This document shows positions 1 through 5,411 of a DNA stretch of 5,699 nt, piece by piece. The position numbers and the translations under genes are program-made. Each line of letters starts with the position of its first letter. Position 1 is the first letter of the stretch. The notes below the pieces were generated by a model. It did not search any database and was not told the DNA's origin. It saw nothing but the letters and a program-made list of their open reading frames with translations. Source of the DNA: an uncultured Porphyromonadaceae bacterium (lineage in GTDB: Bacteria > Bacteroidota > Bacteroidia > Bacteroidales > Muribaculaceae); contig CAJMDR010000153.1 of the NCBI GenBank assembly GCA_905212215.1, positions 1 to 5,699 of the forward strand. The letters run 5' to 3'.

Positions 1-1
1 C

Positions 2-112
2 AGACAATCGTATGCTAACGACTCTACGGTACAGTCTCGTTTCGTAGCAAGTGCGATACCCTTTCAGCCATCTACTCCACCTCCGTCATTTAGAGCCGGG
101 CCTAAATTCTAA
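2..112 (+). CDS. C-terminal fragment of an unrecognised protein (5' end outside window)
   Basis: An open frame enters from the left edge and stops with TAA at 110-112, giving 36 residues that end PFQPSTPPPSFRAGPKF. It has no start codon in the window, so it would be the tail of a gene lying upstream. The tail is rich in proline, serine and basic residues, which suggests a disordered C-terminus. The main support for it being real is that a strong intrinsic terminator hairpin on the same strand begins only 7 nt after the stop codon. I do not recognise the family and propose no function. The alternative is that the frame is open by chance, since 36 codons is short. Confidence 0.45.
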   Translation, partial: RQSYANDSTVQSRFVASAIPFQPSTPPPSFRAGPKF

Positions 113-118
113 ACGTAT

Positions 119-165
119 CAGCCGATCATGATAGAATAAAATCTATTATGGTCGGCTGTTTGTGT
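119..165 (+). terminator. Intrinsic terminator of the upstream + strand gene
   Basis: A 17-bp stem is formed by 119-135 and 142-158. It has two imperfect positions (one A-C mismatch near the base and one G-T pair) and a 6-nt loop (ATAAAA). The stem is followed by TTTGTGT on the + strand. It lies between the stop codon at 112 and the stop of the convergent regulator gene at 193. On the - strand the stem is followed by a sequence with only short T runs, so it may stop transcription from that side less well. Confidence 0.8.
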
Positions 166-192
166 ATCATTTACTATAAAAGCTCTGGTTGC

Positions 193-930
193 TCAGATTA
201 TCTTCATTGTCTTAGCTATGCGGCAAGCCTCCATCGAGTTCTTTACTTGCAGTTTGGCGAGTATTTCCTGTCGATGGCGGCTTACCGTGTTTTTACTGAT
301 AGACAAAATCTCTGCAATCTCGTAACTTCTCTTTCCTGAATCAATAAGTGCAAGAACCTGTTTTTCTCGGCGGCTTAGGATTGAAGCATCGGCTGACGAG
401 GTCAATTCTTCCGAAACACCCGTGAGTGAATTGACCACTATGCTTTTCCCGGCGAAATCAAATGCTTTACATCCATACAGACATAGTGCATGGGTAACAG
501 TTTCGGAATCGTCAGCATAGATGTAATACATCCTGTGAATCACATCTATCGAGTCGCCTGTCGCCGTTTTCATCCGTAATTTTGACACAAGATAGTAATC
601 CGGTCTGGCATAACGTGGAACATGACGCAGGAAATTGAAGAACCGCAGTTCGGCGAGATATTTTTCCTCTCGTTCCTCTTCTGACATCAGATTGAGAATA
701 GTCTTTTCCCAAATGGAATCCTCTTCCGAATAGTCTATTACACCTAAAACAATGCCGAATTTGCCGGGGAATATCCTGCTGGTGCCACGCCTCAGATCGC
801 TTACTACAGCAGTGACATTCTCTATCCGGGATATATTATCAGCATAATCAAGCAATTGTACGGCTTCTATGGAGTCTGCCTTAACGGGCTGATTTTTCAG
901 AAGTTGGTTGAGTTTAGTCAGGTTGCTCAT
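193..930 (-). CDS. LuxR/GerE-type helix-turn-helix transcriptional regulator with PAS-like N-terminus
   Basis: A 245-aa cytoplasmic DNA-binding regulator. Residues about 184-245 form a GerE/LuxR-type HTH: the hallmark LSRREKQVLALI is followed by the recognition-helix region SKNTVSRHRQEILAKLQVKN. Residues about 35-175 are a mixed alpha/beta region with a pattern (aromatic-rich strands around YYLVSKLRM and RMYYIYAD) that resembles a PAS-like sensor domain; the ligand is unknown. There is no receiver domain, so it is probably a one-component regulator. The ATG at 930 is the first possible start and leaves an 86-bp divergent region before the acetyltransferase gene. That region holds a perfect palindrome overlapping promoter elements, so autoregulation plus control of the divergent genes is likely but inferred. 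The leader has no clear Shine-Dalgarno site, which is usual in Bacteroidetes. The HTH assignment is firm; the sensor domain is less so. Confidence 0.9.
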   Translation of the reverse strand: MSNLTKLNQLLKNQPVKADSIEAVQLLDYADNISRIENVTAVVSDLRRGTSRIFPGKFGIVLGVIDYSEEDSIWEKTILNLMSEEEREEKYLAELRFFNFLRHVPRYARPDYYLVSKLRMKTATGDSIDVIHRMYYIYADDSETVTHALCLYGCKAFDFAGKSIVVNSLTGVSEELTSSADASILSRREKQVLALIDSGKRSYEIAEILSISKNTVSRHRQEILAKLQVKNSMEACRIAKTMKII

Positions 931-954
931 GAGAAAAATGGTTATTTATAATCA

Positions 955-985
955 TTGCACACCATATTACAAGTGATTAACTTTG
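955..985 (+). promoter_or_regulatory. Bacteroides-type promoter for the acetyltransferase operon
   Basis: TAACTTTG at 978-985 matches the Bacteroides -7 consensus TAnnTTTG exactly. A TTG at 955-957 sits 20 nt upstream, in the place expected for the -33 element. The predicted transcript would start near 990 and leave a leader of about 27 nt. The mirror element on - (993 down to 986) is also TAACTTTG and could serve the regulator gene, but no convincing -33 TTTG lies upstream of it on that strand. Confidence 0.55.
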
Positions 986-994
986 CAAAGTTAA
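977..994. promoter_or_regulatory. Perfect 18-bp palindrome, candidate operator, in the divergent region
   Basis: TTAACTTTGCAAAGTTAA reads identically on both strands with no spacer. It lies between the regulator start (930) and the acetyltransferase start (1017). Its size fits the dyad sites of about 18-20 bp bound by dimers of LuxR/GerE-type regulators, and such a gene is adjacent. Binding by the neighbouring regulator is an inference. Confidence 0.6.
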
Positions 995-1016
995 CTATAA
1001 TATATGGTTATTCGAT

Positions 1017-1583
1017 ATGACAGAGAAAGAAAAGATGCTGAAAGGCATGATATATGATGCGAACAACGACCCCCGGCTTATAGCAGAGAGATCTGACTGC
1101 AAGGAATTGTGTCATGACTACAATCATCTCCGCCCAAAGGATGTCGAGGGGAGAAGGAATATCATTTTGGAACTGTTGGGCAGTGTGAAAGGAAACTTCC
1201 TGATAGAGCAGCCGTTTCTATGCGATTACGGGTACAATATCCATATCGGTGATAATTTCTATGCCAATCATAATTTAGTGATACTTGACGAGGCACCTGT
1301 AAAATTCGGCGACAACGTGTTTATCGCTCCCAATTGTGGTTTTTATACCGCAGGTCATCCGATTGATGCCGCAGAGAGGAACAAGGGTCTCGAATATGCA
1401 CGTCCGATAACTGTCGGCAGTGATGTGTGGATTGGTGCCAATGTATGCGTTATGCCCGGCGTCACCATAGGCGACGATTGTGTAATAGGAGCCGGCAGTG
1501 TTGTGGTGAAAGACATTCCGCCTCACTCGGTGGCTGTCGGAAATCCTTGTAAAGTAATAAAATCAATTAAAGAGATATGGTAA
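1017..1583 (+). CDS. maa: Sugar O-acetyltransferase, maltose/galactoside type (LbH family)
   Basis: A 188-aa enzyme of the LacA/Maa/NodL left-handed beta-helix family, expected to transfer acetyl from acetyl-CoA to a sugar hydroxyl in the cytoplasm as a trimer. Residues 1-60 form the typical helical N-terminal domain (MTEKEKMLKGMIYDANNDP, then the DYNHLRP region). From about 65 the hexapeptide repeats follow (IHIGDN, VKFGDN, ITVGSDVWIGANVCVMPGVTIGDDCVIGAGSVV). The catalytic histidine is H114 in TAGHP. The C-terminus carries the usual VGNPCKVI motif. The length matches the family. The ATG at 1017 is chosen because it gives the expected N-terminus; there is no strong ribosome binding site. It is the first gene of a tight operon, and its stop overlaps the next start by 7 bp. 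The exact acceptor sugar cannot be read from sequence, so the symbol names the family and not a proven substrate. Confidence 0.93.
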   Translation: MTEKEKMLKGMIYDANNDPRLIAERSDCKELCHDYNHLRPKDVEGRRNIILELLGSVKGNFLIEQPFLCDYGYNIHIGDNFYANHNLVILDEAPVKFGDNVFIAPNCGFYTAGHPIDAAERNKGLEYARPITVGSDVWIGANVCVMPGVTIGDDCVIGAGSVVVKDIPPHSVAVGNPCKVIKSIKEIW

Positions 1584-2227
1584 AGAAGTATTTACTGACA
1601 GCATTTGTGCTGATGTCAGGGTTGGCACTTTCAGCCCAGACCCTCGAAAAAATGAACTGGTTCAACGAACCGTCGCATTGGAATATCTCAGGCGACGAAC
1701 TCTCGATGTCGGTAACGCCCAAGAGCGATTACTGGCGCATTTCGCACTATGGTTTCACCGTTGATGACGCTCCCTTCTATTATGCGGAATACGGTGGAGA
1801 GTTCGAGGCAAAAGTGAAAGTGTCAGGCGATTACAAAGTGCGCTTCGACCAAGCCGGCATGATGATTCGCATCGACCACGAAAATTATATCAAGGCCGGT
1901 ATCGAATTCGTTGACGGCAAATACAACCTCAGCACGGTAGTGACACATCACACATCCGACTGGAGCGTCATAGCCCTCGACAAGCCCGTCGATTTCATCT
2001 GGATAAAGGCAGTGCGCCGAAAGGATGCGATAGAGGTTTCCTATTCGTTCGACGACAAGGAATACATCATGATGCGAAACGCATGGATGGAAGCCAACCG
2101 TCCGGTTAAAATCGGCATGATGGGTGCTTGTCCTGACGGTAACGGCTTCAATGTGACATTCTCTGATTTCTCGGTAAAGCATCTGCCCGATGCAGTCCGC
2201 ACCGAATGGCTCGAAAACAACGAATAA
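1577..2227 (+). CDS. Secreted DUF1349 (concanavalin A-like) protein
   Basis: A 216-aa protein with a clear Sec signal peptide: MVKK, a hydrophobic core (YLLTAFVLMSGLAL), and a probable cut after SA near residue 20. No cysteine follows, so it is not a lipoprotein and is probably periplasmic. The mature part matches the DUF1349 layout, a beta-sandwich of the concanavalin A-like fold: WNISGDELSMSVTPKSDYWR at the start, FDQAGMMIRIDHENYIKAGIEF in the centre (about 90-112), and a late IGMMGACPDGNGFNVTFSDF strand pair. The family is linked to carbohydrate binding or modification, but no catalytic function is established. The start overlaps the acetyltransferase stop (ATGGTAA arrangement), a sign of translational coupling. 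The VOC gene follows after 9 nt. Codons are noticeably C-ending compared with the AT-richer gene before it. Confidence 0.85.
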   Translation: MVKKYLLTAFVLMSGLALSAQTLEKMNWFNEPSHWNISGDELSMSVTPKSDYWRISHYGFTVDDAPFYYAEYGGEFEAKVKVSGDYKVRFDQAGMMIRIDHENYIKAGIEFVDGKYNLSTVVTHHTSDWSVIALDKPVDFIWIKAVRRKDAIEVSYSFDDKEYIMMRNAWMEANRPVKIGMMGACPDGNGFNVTFSDFSVKHLPDAVRTEWLENNE

Positions 2228-2236
2228 TCTCGGATA

Positions 2237-2619
2237 ATGAAAATAGACCATACAGCCTTGTATGTCAACGATTTGGAGGGCGCTAAAAATTTCTTCGTAA
2301 AGTACTTCCATGCTGTACCATCCGAACAGTACCACAACCCCAAAACAGATTTCAAGTCATATTTTCTGATCTTTGACGGCGGGGCAAGACTTGAAATTAT
2401 GACTCGTCCGGGATTGAATGAGCAGAATGATATGCGTATGCGCACAGGTTTTATTCATCTGTCATTTAGTGTCGGGAATCGTGAAACGGTTGATAAGCTT
2501 ACCTCTCAACTTGAAACCGACGGCTTTGAAATAATGAGCGGCCCAGAGTTACAGGTGACGGTTATTATGAAAGTCAAATCGCAGGATTTGAGGGCAATAT
2601 AATCGAAATTACCGAATAA
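2237..2619 (+). pseudogene. VOC/glyoxalase-fold protein, frameshifted near the C-terminus
   Basis: The readable frame gives 121 aa (stop at 2600-2602), starting MKIDHTALYVNDLEGAKNFF, a typical vicinal-oxygen-chelate opening. Probable metal ligands are H5, E53 (ARLEIM) and H74 (FIHLSFSV). After SGP at 2537-2545 the sequence no longer looks like the family. Reading the frame that begins at 2545 restores RVTGDGYYES and then GFEGNIIEITE up to a TAA at 2617-2619. That tail is the canonical VOC ending and carries the fourth metal ligand (E124 in the restored protein of 127 aa). Loss of one base, probably an A in a CCAAGA run, explains it. The gene is the last of the acetyltransferase operon. It is either a recent pseudogene or a sequencing error. 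The family is close to lactoylglutathione lyase-like and dioxygenase-like proteins; the substrate is unknown. Confidence 0.85.
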
Positions 2620-2627
2620 TAAACAAG

Positions 2628-2676
2628 ATCAAACATATACGAAAGGCGGGATACCTGTCTTTCGTATATGTTTGAT
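2628..2676. terminator. Perfect long-stem hairpin, probable bidirectional terminator or structured element
   Basis: ATCAAACATATACGAAAG at 2628-2645 is perfectly complementary to 2659-2676. The 13-nt centre can pair further (G-C and G-U pairs), leaving a tiny ATA loop at 2651-2653. It starts 9 nt after the restored stop of the VOC gene and lies between convergent genes, the place expected for a terminator. It lacks a U-run on both sides, so the role is not certain. Confidence 0.55.
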
Positions 2677-2709
2677 TGCCGTTGATAAAATGGAGGCGGC
2701 AAAAGACGA

Positions 2710-2727
2710 GGTGGCGAAACTGCCACC
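2710..2727. repeat. Short GC-rich hairpin downstream of the AAA+ regulator gene
   Basis: GGTGGC (2710-2715), a 6-nt loop and GCCACC (2722-2727) form a perfect 6-bp stem 26 nt beyond the stop of the - strand regulator gene. It has no T tract, so a terminator role is weakly supported. Confidence 0.35.
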
Positions 2728-2753
2728 AGGCGCGGTCGTGGTCTCGGCGATTT

Positions 2754-4223
2754 CTATTTATTTTCTCCGGAGTTTTTATTCTTTTTCATTTCCAGTCGTC
2801 GTTTTTGCTTTATAGGTGGCAAACCAAATCCATGCGGGATTTCTAATAACGTCATGAGATTATACAAATGGCTTCTTGATATGCCAAGCTCTTTTGCGGC
2901 TCTTATAACAACCCCTTTGTTATTCAGCAAAGCTGTTTTGATGCTATGGCTCTGGTCAATCAGCGAGTCATTCCTGTCAAGATGTGGCGTAAGGTTCATG
3001 TGAGAGGGCTTGATATACATGTAGTCAGCCATCATATAACTTTGTTTGAGAGCTTGATAAAGACCTCGGAGATTCTCATCCCACACATGGGCGCGAATAG
3101 TCTCCAGTGCATCTTTAGTGAATTTCCGTTCTGAAATTTTTGCCGTAAGGCAATATGCCCTCAACAGATTCTCGGCAAGCATCGGCAATTCCTCCTTGAA
3201 CTGGCTCAGTGAAGGGACATTGATGATGTAATCGCTGATAAGTGAGTATAATTCAGAGGAGAAGCTCCCGTTACCGACCTCCTGTTCTAGATATTTATTT
3301 GTGGCGCAGATTATAAGACGGGGATTCTTGTCAGCGACAGGAGCATCCACAACTTTCTTGATTTCCTCATACATAATTTTTTGAGCAACCCGATCGAGTT
3401 TGTCAATGTCATGAATATATAAGGTACCTTTGTCGGCCTGGTCGAACATGTGCCTAATGCTTTTCCGTAATCGGTTCTCACACTCCGCAGTCCATACACT
3501 ATCATTGGGGATATTGTTATCTGAACTACAGTTGGCAAATACGAATAATCCTTCGCATCGCGGGCTGCTGAAATGGGCAATCTGTGCGAGGACAGCCTTA
3601 CCGGTTCCTCCGGCACCCATTATCAAAACCACATTATTTTTTCGGGGATTCAGCCTTTCACGGACTTGCAGACACTCACATTTTGCATGACTGAGCCATT
3701 TCAGAGGCGTTTCTTCGGAATACAGGACACTCAACGGCTCGGTCAGCGGGTCTACTCCGGTCATTGAGTGAGTGAAAATCTTGCCGTCAGAGAGTTTCCA
3801 TATATCAATCTCCCCACTTGGATGACCATTTACTCCAAGAAAACAGGTTTCGATCTCGGAATGGTTTATATGAACCCACGTCATGATTCTTCTGGCGACC
3901 GGGTCTTGTTGAGTGACATCAGACATAACGTGAGTATAGTTGCCGCCGTTAATCTCCGCTATTGCTTTTTTGAAGTCATGGGTTATGGTAACACGTGACC
4001 TCATTGCCGTGATTGAGTCCAGCAGCAGCGCGAGTGGCGCATCCTTTGAGGCAAAAAGGAGCACCTTCCATTCGGATAAAGGCATCTTTTTCGGTCGTTT
4101 TTTCATTTTTTCTTCGATATATCCAATTTTGGGGGAGAAAATGAAGTCTTGAAATCTCAAATACACATTAAGAAACATTCTATCAGCAGATAAAGTTCTT
4201 TTGGTTGAAAACACTTTAGACAT
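2754..4223 (-). CDS. Degenerate NtrC/RteB-like regulator: receiver-like, AAA+ and Fis-type HTH domains
   Basis: A 489-aa protein with the layout of a sigma-54-dependent activator. About 51-131 is receiver-like: D102 in HVMSDV sits at the usual phospho-acceptor place, but the paired acidic residues and the conserved lysine are absent. About 170-400 is an AAA+ domain with an intact Walker A (GAGGTGKA, 203-210) and a sensor-I-like CATNK (306-310). The Walker B motif is altered to GTLYIHDI, with His271 and Asp272 in place of Asp-Glu. The GAFTGA loop that contacts sigma-54 is missing, and the FRxDLYYRL segment with its arginine fingers reads FSSELYSLI (321-329). About 428-462 is a Fis-type HTH (AAKELGISRSHLYNLM), followed by a lysine-rich tail. 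The start is uncertain: ATG at 4223 is the longest, while ATG at 4106 (MKKRPKKM) lies just before the first domain and has a GAAGAAAAA leader. It is divergent from the RteC-like gene. DNA binding is likely; normal sigma-54 activation is unlikely. Confidence 0.85.
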   Translation of the reverse strand: MSKVFSTKRTLSADRMFLNVYLRFQDFIFSPKIGYIEEKMKKRPKKMPLSEWKVLLFASKDAPLALLLDSITAMRSRVTITHDFKKAIAEINGGNYTHVMSDVTQQDPVARRIMTWVHINHSEIETCFLGVNGHPSGEIDIWKLSDGKIFTHSMTGVDPLTEPLSVLYSEETPLKWLSHAKCECLQVRERLNPRKNNVVLIMGAGGTGKAVLAQIAHFSSPRCEGLFVFANCSSDNNIPNDSVWTAECENRLRKSIRHMFDQADKGTLYIHDIDKLDRVAQKIMYEEIKKVVDAPVADKNPRLIICATNKYLEQEVGNGSFSSELYSLISDYIINVPSLSQFKEELPMLAENLLRAYCLTAKISERKFTKDALETIRAHVWDENLRGLYQALKQSYMMADYMYIKPSHMNLTPHLDRNDSLIDQSHSIKTALLNNKGVVIRAAKELGISRSHLYNLMTLLEIPHGFGLPPIKQKRRLEMKKNKNSGENK

Positions 4224-4227
4224 TTTT

Positions 4228-4368
4228 GAATGTAGAAAGACAGTTCAAAATACATTCTGAATACACCCAACTACATAAAACACAGCAAATCAACGCATTG
4301 ACTAATAGACGACAACGAACAAAATTGACTATTCAGCTTGTTATGATTCTGCATTCACGGTTGAATGC
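4228..4368. promoter_or_regulatory. Intergenic control region between divergent regulators with repeated GAATG motifs
   Basis: This AT-rich gap holds two inverted repeats built on the same core: GAATGTA (4228-4234) with TACATTC (4251-4257), and GCATTCA (4351-4357) with TGAATGC (4362-4368) around a 4-nt centre. ATTGACTA occurs twice, at 4297-4304 and 4324-4331, with starts 27 bp apart. The region must carry the promoters of both divergent genes, yet no exact TAnnTTTG element is visible on either strand. The repeats are plausible operator half-sites for one of the flanking regulators; this is inferred. Confidence 0.4.
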
Positions 4369-4395
4369 CTCGAAACCACAAAAAACTATTTGTTT

Positions 4396-5022
4396 ATGGA
4401 ATCAAGACGAATGGATCTTTTCCACTTGACAAATCTTGAAGTCTTCAAGAATCTTCGTCAGGGCCTTTTCTCAGAAAGCCTTCCGGCACAACTCACAGAC
4501 CTCATCATCTCCATCCACGGAGTAACGTCAACCGACTCGCCCATGCGCCACTATGCACTGGAGCTTCTCACCATCGCCGACATCCAGTTTTCGGAAATCA
4601 AGAGCCGCTTGATGCTCGATCAAGTCAACGAGGCGTTGGCTTCCGCGTTCAACACAGCCCACAACTATGTGGCCAGAAAACTACAGACCCTGTCGTCGGT
4701 AACTGGTTTCACCCCGGACACCGAGGCGCCAGAAATCAAAAGCACACTCCGCTGGCGTAAGCCAAAATCCCACTTCGCTCACCTCTGCCACGCAATCAAA
4801 GTCGGCGGGTGCATCATGGACGATGACTCGTTCTCCCAACTTGTCCGAAACATGGCTTCGGCACTCAACATAGATGTATCCGTGCACTACGTCAACAACA
4901 TCATTTCCTCGCTCAAGTCCAAGCAGTCGAGCAAGAGCGTCACCGAGTTTCTCGACTCCCTCAGAAAAGGAGTCGAAGAAGACATTCAACGCAGACTCGA
5001 CGATGAAGACAACAGAGCCTGA
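4396..5022 (+). CDS. RteC-like protein
   Basis: A 208-aa soluble protein. Residues about 1-110 are helical with no family I can name. Residues about 118-203 match my memory of the RteC C-terminal domain: an RW at 119-120, a helix HFAHLCHAIKVGGCI, an acidic turn MDDDSF, LVRNMASALNID, and a terminal TEFLDSLRKGVEEDIQRRLDDED segment like the FLD.L......RMDE ending of RteC. RteC of CTnDOT is a DNA-binding activator of the excision operon, so a role in controlling an integrative element is the natural guess; a repurposed regulator is the alternative. ATG at 4396 is preferred: a TTG at 4390 would add two residues and an ATG at 4411 would remove five. The next gene follows after 29 nt on the same strand and contains a related domain. 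Codons are strongly C-ending, unlike the divergent neighbour. Confidence 0.7.
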   Translation: MESRRMDLFHLTNLEVFKNLRQGLFSESLPAQLTDLIISIHGVTSTDSPMRHYALELLTIADIQFSEIKSRLMLDQVNEALASAFNTAHNYVARKLQTLSSVTGFTPDTEAPEIKSTLRWRKPKSHFAHLCHAIKVGGCIMDDDSFSQLVRNMASALNIDVSVHYVNNIISSLKSKQSSKSVTEFLDSLRKGVEEDIQRRLDDEDNRA

Positions 5023-5051
5023 TGTCCATCCACTAAATCCGAATTCCCCGT

Positions 5052-5339
5052 ATGAAAGAATCTATACGCTTTGACAGAGCCCAGTTCGCAGAACTGTATG
5101 ACGCTCTGAAAGAAGACGGATGCTTCAACGAAGATATTCCGCAGGAAGAACTCGTAAGAATCTTTGCAGATGCTGTCACCACAGACACTCCCGAAGATGA
5201 AGTGTTCAAATCAATAACCGCCACCGGTCACTATGAGGGTTTCGACTCTTATGACGATGAGGAAAACGACCTCGAATATATCGAAGATGACTTCGACGAG
5301 TATGACGACTTCGATGAATACGAAAGCCTGAGCGCATAA
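5052..5339 (+). CDS. Small acidic protein with an RteC-like N-terminal half
   Basis: A 95-aa protein in the same operon as the RteC-like gene. Residues 11-45 align without gaps to residues 126-160 of that neighbour, with 14 of 35 identical, including FA, L, A, K, GC, D, LVR and two later alanines. It therefore appears to carry the helical core of the RteC C-terminal domain, without the terminal FLDSL segment. From residue about 65 it becomes extremely acidic and tyrosine-rich, with a tandem DDFDEYDDFDEY at 79-90. The tail is probably disordered or could mimic nucleic acid charge. There is no signal peptide or membrane segment. The ATG at 5052 is the first start that includes the aligned part; no strong ribosome binding site is visible. 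A modulator of the RteC-like neighbour is a reasonable guess. Function is unknown. Confidence 0.75.
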   Translation: MKESIRFDRAQFAELYDALKEDGCFNEDIPQEELVRIFADAVTTDTPEDEVFKSITATGHYEGFDSYDDEENDLEYIEDDFDEYDDFDEYESLSA

Positions 5340-5341
5340 AT

Positions 5342-5356
5342 CTCTATTCAATAGAG
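5342..5356. repeat. Near-palindrome just after the acidic protein gene
   Basis: CTCTATT, one central base, then AATAGAG: a 7-bp inverted repeat starting 3 nt beyond the stop codon. The centre is too tight for all pairs to form in RNA, so it is only a minor structural feature. Confidence 0.3.
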
Positions 5357-5367
5357 TCACCCAACGG

Positions 5368-5411
5368 AAAATCCCGGCCCATTCAGTGATTGAATGAGTC
5401 GGGATTTCTAT
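5368..5411. terminator. Bidirectional intrinsic terminator between convergent genes
   Basis: AAATCCCG (5369-5376) pairs with CGGGATTT (5400-5407), and CATTCA (5380-5385) pairs with TGAATG (5391-5396) around a GTGAT loop, with a 3-by-3 internal loop between the two stems. The + strand continues TTTCTATTTAT and the - strand continues TTTTCCGTT, so both the + operon ending at 5339 and the - gene ending at 5412 could use it. Confidence 0.8.

Noticed and set aside
1..92. Possible tRNA-Ser on the - strand, because the reverse complement contains GGAGGTGG...TGGCTGAAAGGG, reminiscent of a serine tRNA D-arm.
   Set aside because: No consistent acceptor, D-stem and anticodon stem could be laid out, and the expected T-arm and 3' end are absent. 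An open + frame ending at a terminator explains the stretch better.
148..339. A 63-aa + strand open frame antisense to the regulator gene.
   Set aside because: It overlaps the terminator and the well-supported HTH-coding end of the - strand regulator; its translation has no family-like pattern.
1823..2445. Two long - strand open frames (170 and 134 aa) under the DUF1349 and VOC genes.
   Set aside because: They are antisense to genes with clear domains, a signal peptide and operon spacing, and their translations are cysteine- and histidine-rich without recognisable motifs.
4226..4429. A 67-aa + strand open frame in the divergent region.
   Set aside because: It spans the promoter region, overlaps the start of the RteC-like gene in another frame, and its composition is typical of translated AT-rich non-coding DNA.
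4681..5074. Open frames of 102 aa (-) and 66 aa (+) inside the RteC-like gene.
   Set aside because: They are shadows of the C-rich codon pattern of that gene; the serine/proline-rich or aspartate/valine-rich products look like frame artefacts.
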